DNA of 44,386 bases from Candidatus Gastranaerophilales bacterium (lineage in GTDB: Bacteria; Cyanobacteriota; Vampirovibrionia; Gastranaerophilales; Gastranaerophilaceae), in assembly GCA_944324865.1 (NCBI GenBank), contig CALUXW010000010.1:1-44386 (forward strand), given 5' to 3'. This document shows positions 41,690 through 44,386 of this stretch, piece by piece; the first letter of the stretch is position 1, and the number at the start of each line of letters is the position of its first letter. Position numbers and translations under genes: made by a program. A model generated the notes under the pieces. It ran no database searches. It was given only the letters and a program-made list of their open reading frames with translations, and was not told the origin of the DNA.

Positions 41690-42307
41690 ATGCAAATTTT
41701 TAGTACTATGGATGCCTATTTCCAAAGTTTGGGAACAATCGGACTTGCTTTGAATTCATTCATAGAAAGTTTTTTTCTTGTTCCGCCACCTGATTTTTTG
41801 CTTATAGCAATGGATTTAGCAAAACCTGAGCGTGCACTTTATTATGCTTTTATTTGTACAATTGCTTCTGCATTTGGTGGGATGGTTGGTTATTGGATAG
41901 GTAAATTTGGTGGTAGACCTGTTTTTATATGGATTTTAACTTCTCTTTCAAATAAAAAAGGAGCGCAAAAGAGAAAGCAGCTAAAAAATGCTCTTCAAAA
42001 ATTTAATGAAGTTGAAGTGCTCTATAACAAATGGGGTGTACAAGCAGTCTTTTTTGCTGCTTTTACACCTATTCCTTATAAAGTTTTTACAATTGCAAGC
42101 GGTATTTTAAATATGAATTTGCTTGCTTTCACGCTCTCCTCTGTAATAGGACGTGGTATGCGTTTTTTTATCGTAAGTATTGTACTAATGCTCTTCGGAG
42201 AGAAAATAAAAGATCATCTTGAGCTTATAATACTTGCTGCAACATTTGTTATTGTTGTATTTTTTATTGTTTTATATAAAAAACGTAAAGTATTGCAAAA
42301 AAAGTAA
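41690..42307 (+). CDS. YqaA/DedA-type VTT-domain membrane protein
   Basis: A 205-residue inner-membrane protein of the VTT (DedA/SNARE-associated) superfamily, YqaA-like branch. It has PPPDFLLIAM (near 32-41), GGMVGYWIGKFGG (near 63-75), the re-entrant-loop motif FTPIPYKVFTIASG (near 125-138) and GRGMRFF near 157. Superfamily members scramble or flip lipids such as undecaprenyl phosphate or phosphatidylethanolamine. Five or so hydrophobic segments are visible. It is the last gene of the lptB operon and ends 4 nt before a bidirectional terminator, which fits an envelope-lipid role. Confidence 0.85.
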   Translation: MQIFSTMDAYFQSLGTIGLALNSFIESFFLVPPPDFLLIAMDLAKPERALYYAFICTIASAFGGMVGYWIGKFGGRPVFIWILTSLSNKKGAQKRKQLKNALQKFNEVEVLYNKWGVQAVFFAAFTPIPYKVFTIASGILNMNLLAFTLSSVIGRGMRFFIVSIVLMLFGEKIKDHLELIILAATFVIVVFFIVLYKKRKVLQKK

Positions 42308-42311
42308 AATA

Positions 42312-42335
42312 AAATCGAGGCAAATGCCTCGATTT
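42312..42335. terminator. Bidirectional terminator between yqaA-like gene and ilvD
   Basis: A perfect 10-bp stem AAATCGAGGC/GCCTCGATTT with an AAAT loop. The leftward side has a T-rich tail (TTTTATTTTACTTTTTTT), the rightward side only TTTAA. The right arm overlaps the ilvD stop codon (42334-42336). Confidence 0.75.
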
Positions 42336-43992
42336 AATCTGTTATAGCTCCTACGTTAGCACCTTGAACGGTTTTTGCATATTTGCTTAAAAATCCTTTT
42401 GGAATTTCTTTTTTAACAGGTACAAAAAATTTCTTTCTTTGTGCTATTTCTTCTTCAGATACCATTAAATCTATTGTTCTTTTGTTTATATCGATTTTAA
42501 TTTTATCACCTGTTTTAATAAGTCCTATGATGCCGCCTTCAGGAGCTTCTGGACAAATATGACCAATGCATAAGCCTCTTGTACCGCCTGAAAATCTGCC
42601 ATCAGTAATTAGAGCGCAAGATTTTCCAAGACCTTTGCCCACTAAAAGAGAAGTTGGAGCAAGCATTTCTCGCATTCCTGGACCGCCTTTGGGGCCTTCG
42701 TTTCTGATAACTACAACATCACCTGCTACAACTTCATCTGTTTCAATGCCTTTCATAGCATCTTCTTCGCGTTCGTAAACACGTGCTGTACCTTCAAACT
42801 CAAAGACACTTTCATCAACGCCTGAGATTTTAACAACTGCGCCCAAGGGGGCCAAATTACCATGCAATATAGCGAGTCCCGGATTTTTAGTTATTGGATT
42901 GTTGAAAGGTTTAATAACGTTATTGTCAACCCAAGCTTTTTGTGCACGTTGTTGAATTGTTTGTCCCGTTAAATTAATCGTGTTTTTAAGTTCATCTGTA
43001 TTGCCCCATATTGTTTTGAGTGTACCTGAAATTCCGCCTGCATTATCTAAATCTGTCATTGTAAGGGTTGATGACGGATCAAGTTTAATAATTTGCGGAA
43101 TTTTAAAGCTTAATTCTTCAAAATCATCAAGAGATAAGTTAATACCCGCACTGTTTGCTATTGCAAGTAAATGCAGGATTGAATTTGTTGAGCCACCAAG
43201 TGCTAAATCTACAATAATAGCATTTCTTAGTGAATCACGAGTAATAATATCTTTTGGACAAATATTTTCTCTTACTAAATCTACAACAGTATAACCTGAA
43301 TCAAACGCTATTCTGCGTTTTTTTGAGCTTACGGCAGATGCCGTTGCACAACCTTCTAAGCTCATCCCCATAACTTCTGTTAAACAAGCAAGGGTATTTG
43401 CCGTATATAAACCTTGACAAGCGCCAAAAGTCGGGCATGCATAATGCTCCATTTCGCAAAGTTTTTCCGCACTAATTTCTCCAGCTCTATAACGTCCCAC
43501 AGCTTCTGAGGACCCACGTATAAATGTTAGGGCTTCCCCTTTGCACTGACCTTCTAAAGATGGTCCTGCAGTTACTATAATTGCAGGAATATTAAGCCTT
43601 AAAGCCGCAATTAGCATTCCGGGTGTAATTTTATCGCAATTTGTCAAAAGTACTAATCCATCAAGCTGATGTGCAGCGGCTACTGCTTCAACACAATCTG
43701 CAATTAAATCTCGGCTGGGCAGAGAATATCTCATGCCGCTATGTCCCATTGCAATACCGTCACAAATAGCAGGAGTCCCAAAAATATAAGCTTGACCACC
43801 ATTTGAGTGTATACCCTTTTCAATTTGACGTTCTAAATCACGCATTCCGGCATGTCCTGGTACTAAATCCGAAAATGAACTTGCAATGCCAATGAAAGGT
43901 TTTTTTATATTTTTATCACTTAAACCGCCGGCATAAAGTAGTGCTCTGTGTGAGGCATGTGCTATACCTTCTTTAATCGCATCAGATTTCAT
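42334..43992 (-). CDS. ilvD: Dihydroxy-acid dehydratase
   Basis: IlvD dehydrates dihydroxy acids in valine, isoleucine and leucine synthesis and carries an iron-sulfur cluster. The 552-residue protein shows Cys119 in TNCDK and Cys192 in GACQG as cluster ligands. At the third position it reads VPGH, the same as in the E. coli [4Fe-4S] form, not the PCN of the [2Fe-2S] form. C-terminal GGPGMREM and [15 protein letters not shown] are intact. GGAGAAAG precedes the ATG. It stands alone leftward, with a TATAAT-like -10 at 44014-44019 next to an AT-rich inverted repeat (44019-44040). No other ilv or leu genes are present. Confidence 0.97.
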   Translation of the reverse strand: MKSDAIKEGIAHASHRALLYAGGLSDKNIKKPFIGIASSFSDLVPGHAGMRDLERQIEKGIHSNGGQAYIFGTPAICDGIAMGHSGMRYSLPSRDLIADCVEAVAAAHQLDGLVLLTNCDKITPGMLIAALRLNIPAIIVTAGPSLEGQCKGEALTFIRGSSEAVGRYRAGEISAEKLCEMEHYACPTFGACQGLYTANTLACLTEVMGMSLEGCATASAVSSKKRRIAFDSGYTVVDLVRENICPKDIITRDSLRNAIIVDLALGGSTNSILHLLAIANSAGINLSLDDFEELSFKIPQIIKLDPSSTLTMTDLDNAGGISGTLKTIWGNTDELKNTINLTGQTIQQRAQKAWVDNNVIKPFNNPITKNPGLAILHGNLAPLGAVVKISGVDESVFEFEGTARVYEREEDAMKGIETDEVVAGDVVVIRNEGPKGGPGMREMLAPTSLLVGKGLGKSCALITDGRFSGGTRGLCIGHICPEAPEGGIIGLIKTGDKIKIDINKRTIDLMVSEEEIAQRKKFFVPVKKEIPKGFLSKYAKTVQGANVGAITD

Positions 43993-44018
43993 AGTTCTTT
44001 CTCCTTTTTTTCAATTAT

Positions 44019-44040
44019 ACATTTTTTTGTAAAAAAATGT
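44019..44040. repeat. Perfect AT inverted repeat upstream of ilvD
   Basis: ACATTTTTTT (44019-44028) and AAAAAAATGT (44031-44040) pair perfectly with a 2-nt centre. It overlaps the edge of the ilvD -10 box (44014-44019). It could be an operator in the ilvD-glmU divergent region, though such A/T tracts also occur by chance in AT-rich DNA. Confidence 0.4.
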
Positions 44041-44126
44041 TCATAAAATTAATCTAAAAACTTTAAATTTACATAACTTCATGAGAAAATTTGTTTGTAA
44101 TAAGTATGAAAAATAAGGTGTCCCCC

Positions 44127-44386
44127 ATGTTTAATGGCAAAACAAGCTTTAAGGCGGTAATTCTTGCAGCAGGCAAGGGCACAAGAATGAAATCATCTAA
44201 GCCAAAAGTTTTGCATGAAATATTTTCAAAGCCACTTGTAGGTTGGGTAATTGATGCTATTAACAATATTCTAGGCGAGGACAAAGTTGAAAATGTCGTT
44301 GTTGTAGGTTGCGGTTCAGACGAGGTGGAAAAATATCTTAAAAATTTTGACAATGTTTCTTGTGTTCTGCAAAAAGAACAGTTAGG
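44127..44386 (+). CDS. glmU: Bifunctional GlmU, N-terminal part (cut by window end)
   Basis: The first 86 codons of GlmU, the bifunctional enzyme making UDP-N-acetylglucosamine for peptidoglycan and LPS. The nucleotidyl-transferase signature VILAAGKGTRMKSSKPKVLH (near 11-30) is intact, followed by the first Rossmann strands (NVVVVGCGSDEV). AAGGTG precedes the ATG. The frame runs open off the right end of the window, so the acetyltransferase half and the full length are not seen. A GlmU-only uridylyltransferase relative such as a separate nucleotidyltransferase cannot be excluded from this part. Confidence 0.9.
   Translation, partial: MFNGKTSFKAVILAAGKGTRMKSSKPKVLHEIFSKPLVGWVIDAINNILGEDKVENVVVVGCGSDEVEKYLKNFDNVSCVLQKEQL

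Noticed and set aside
42334..43992. Missing iron-sulfur cysteine in IlvD
   Set aside because: VPGH in place of PCN is the normal state of the E. coli [4Fe-4S] class, so it is not a defect.

Overview
The window is AT-rich chromosomal DNA (roughly one third G+C by eye) from a Gram-negative bacterium with an LPS export system, flagellar motor genes, type IV pilus assembly genes and no photosynthesis genes. The tRNA-Glu(UUC) has the cyanobacterial/plastid form, including a G1:U72 end pair. Together with several unrecognised small proteins, this suggests a non-photosynthetic cyanobacterial relative such as Vampirovibrionia/Melainabacteria (Gastranaerophilales-like, gut type). That placement is inference; no 16S or ribosomal protein operon is present to confirm it.

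Layout. 1-4200: CorC-type CBS membrane protein, a superinfection-immunity-like mini membrane protein, NagZ, an envelope protein, a 51-aa membrane miniprotein and a double-CxxC zinc ribbon protein. 4200-9500: leftward metabolic run pyrF-ald-proB-proA-nadA behind a good promoter. 9500-12770: small secreted proteins, a TonB_C-like protein, tRNA-Glu, an acidic coiled-coil protein, a short unknown protein, a candidate ~150-nt RNA gene and a 101-bp tandem repeat. 12766-22290: fliI, a GH38 mannosidase, a degenerate amidohydrolase, PilO and a PilM-PilN fusion, RlmB and the primary sigma factor. 22327-28323: leftward dnaN-thrB-ompH-mnmG and thiG-comFC. 28384-34478: gcvPB-queA; opposite them fliM-fliN-response regulator; then a twin-repeat protein with folE2 and an unknown protein. 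34583-38116: fabI and an 890-aa three-repeat membrane protein. 38205-42307: lptB, one LptF/G permease, a phosphodiester glycosidase-like protein, a pilin-like anchored protein, a YbgC thioesterase and a YqaA/DedA protein. 42334-end: ilvD, and the start of glmU cut by the window edge.

How it fits together. Most genes are housekeeping: amino acids (proline, threonine, branched chain, alanine, glycine), NAD, thiamine, pyrimidine, folate/queuosine, fatty acid and LPS export. Flagellar genes are scattered: fliI sits alone behind a promoter built partly from repeat DNA, whereas fliM, fliN and a CheY-like regulator form an overlapping operon. Promoters follow the sigma-70 pattern (TTGnnn, 16-17 nt, TATAAT-like), and a few genes appear to be leaderless. 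The parts least explained by known families are the 890-aa three-repeat membrane protein, the 101-bp repeat array with the adjacent putative RNA gene, the RWYDxDP twin-repeat protein and the degenerate amidohydrolase.
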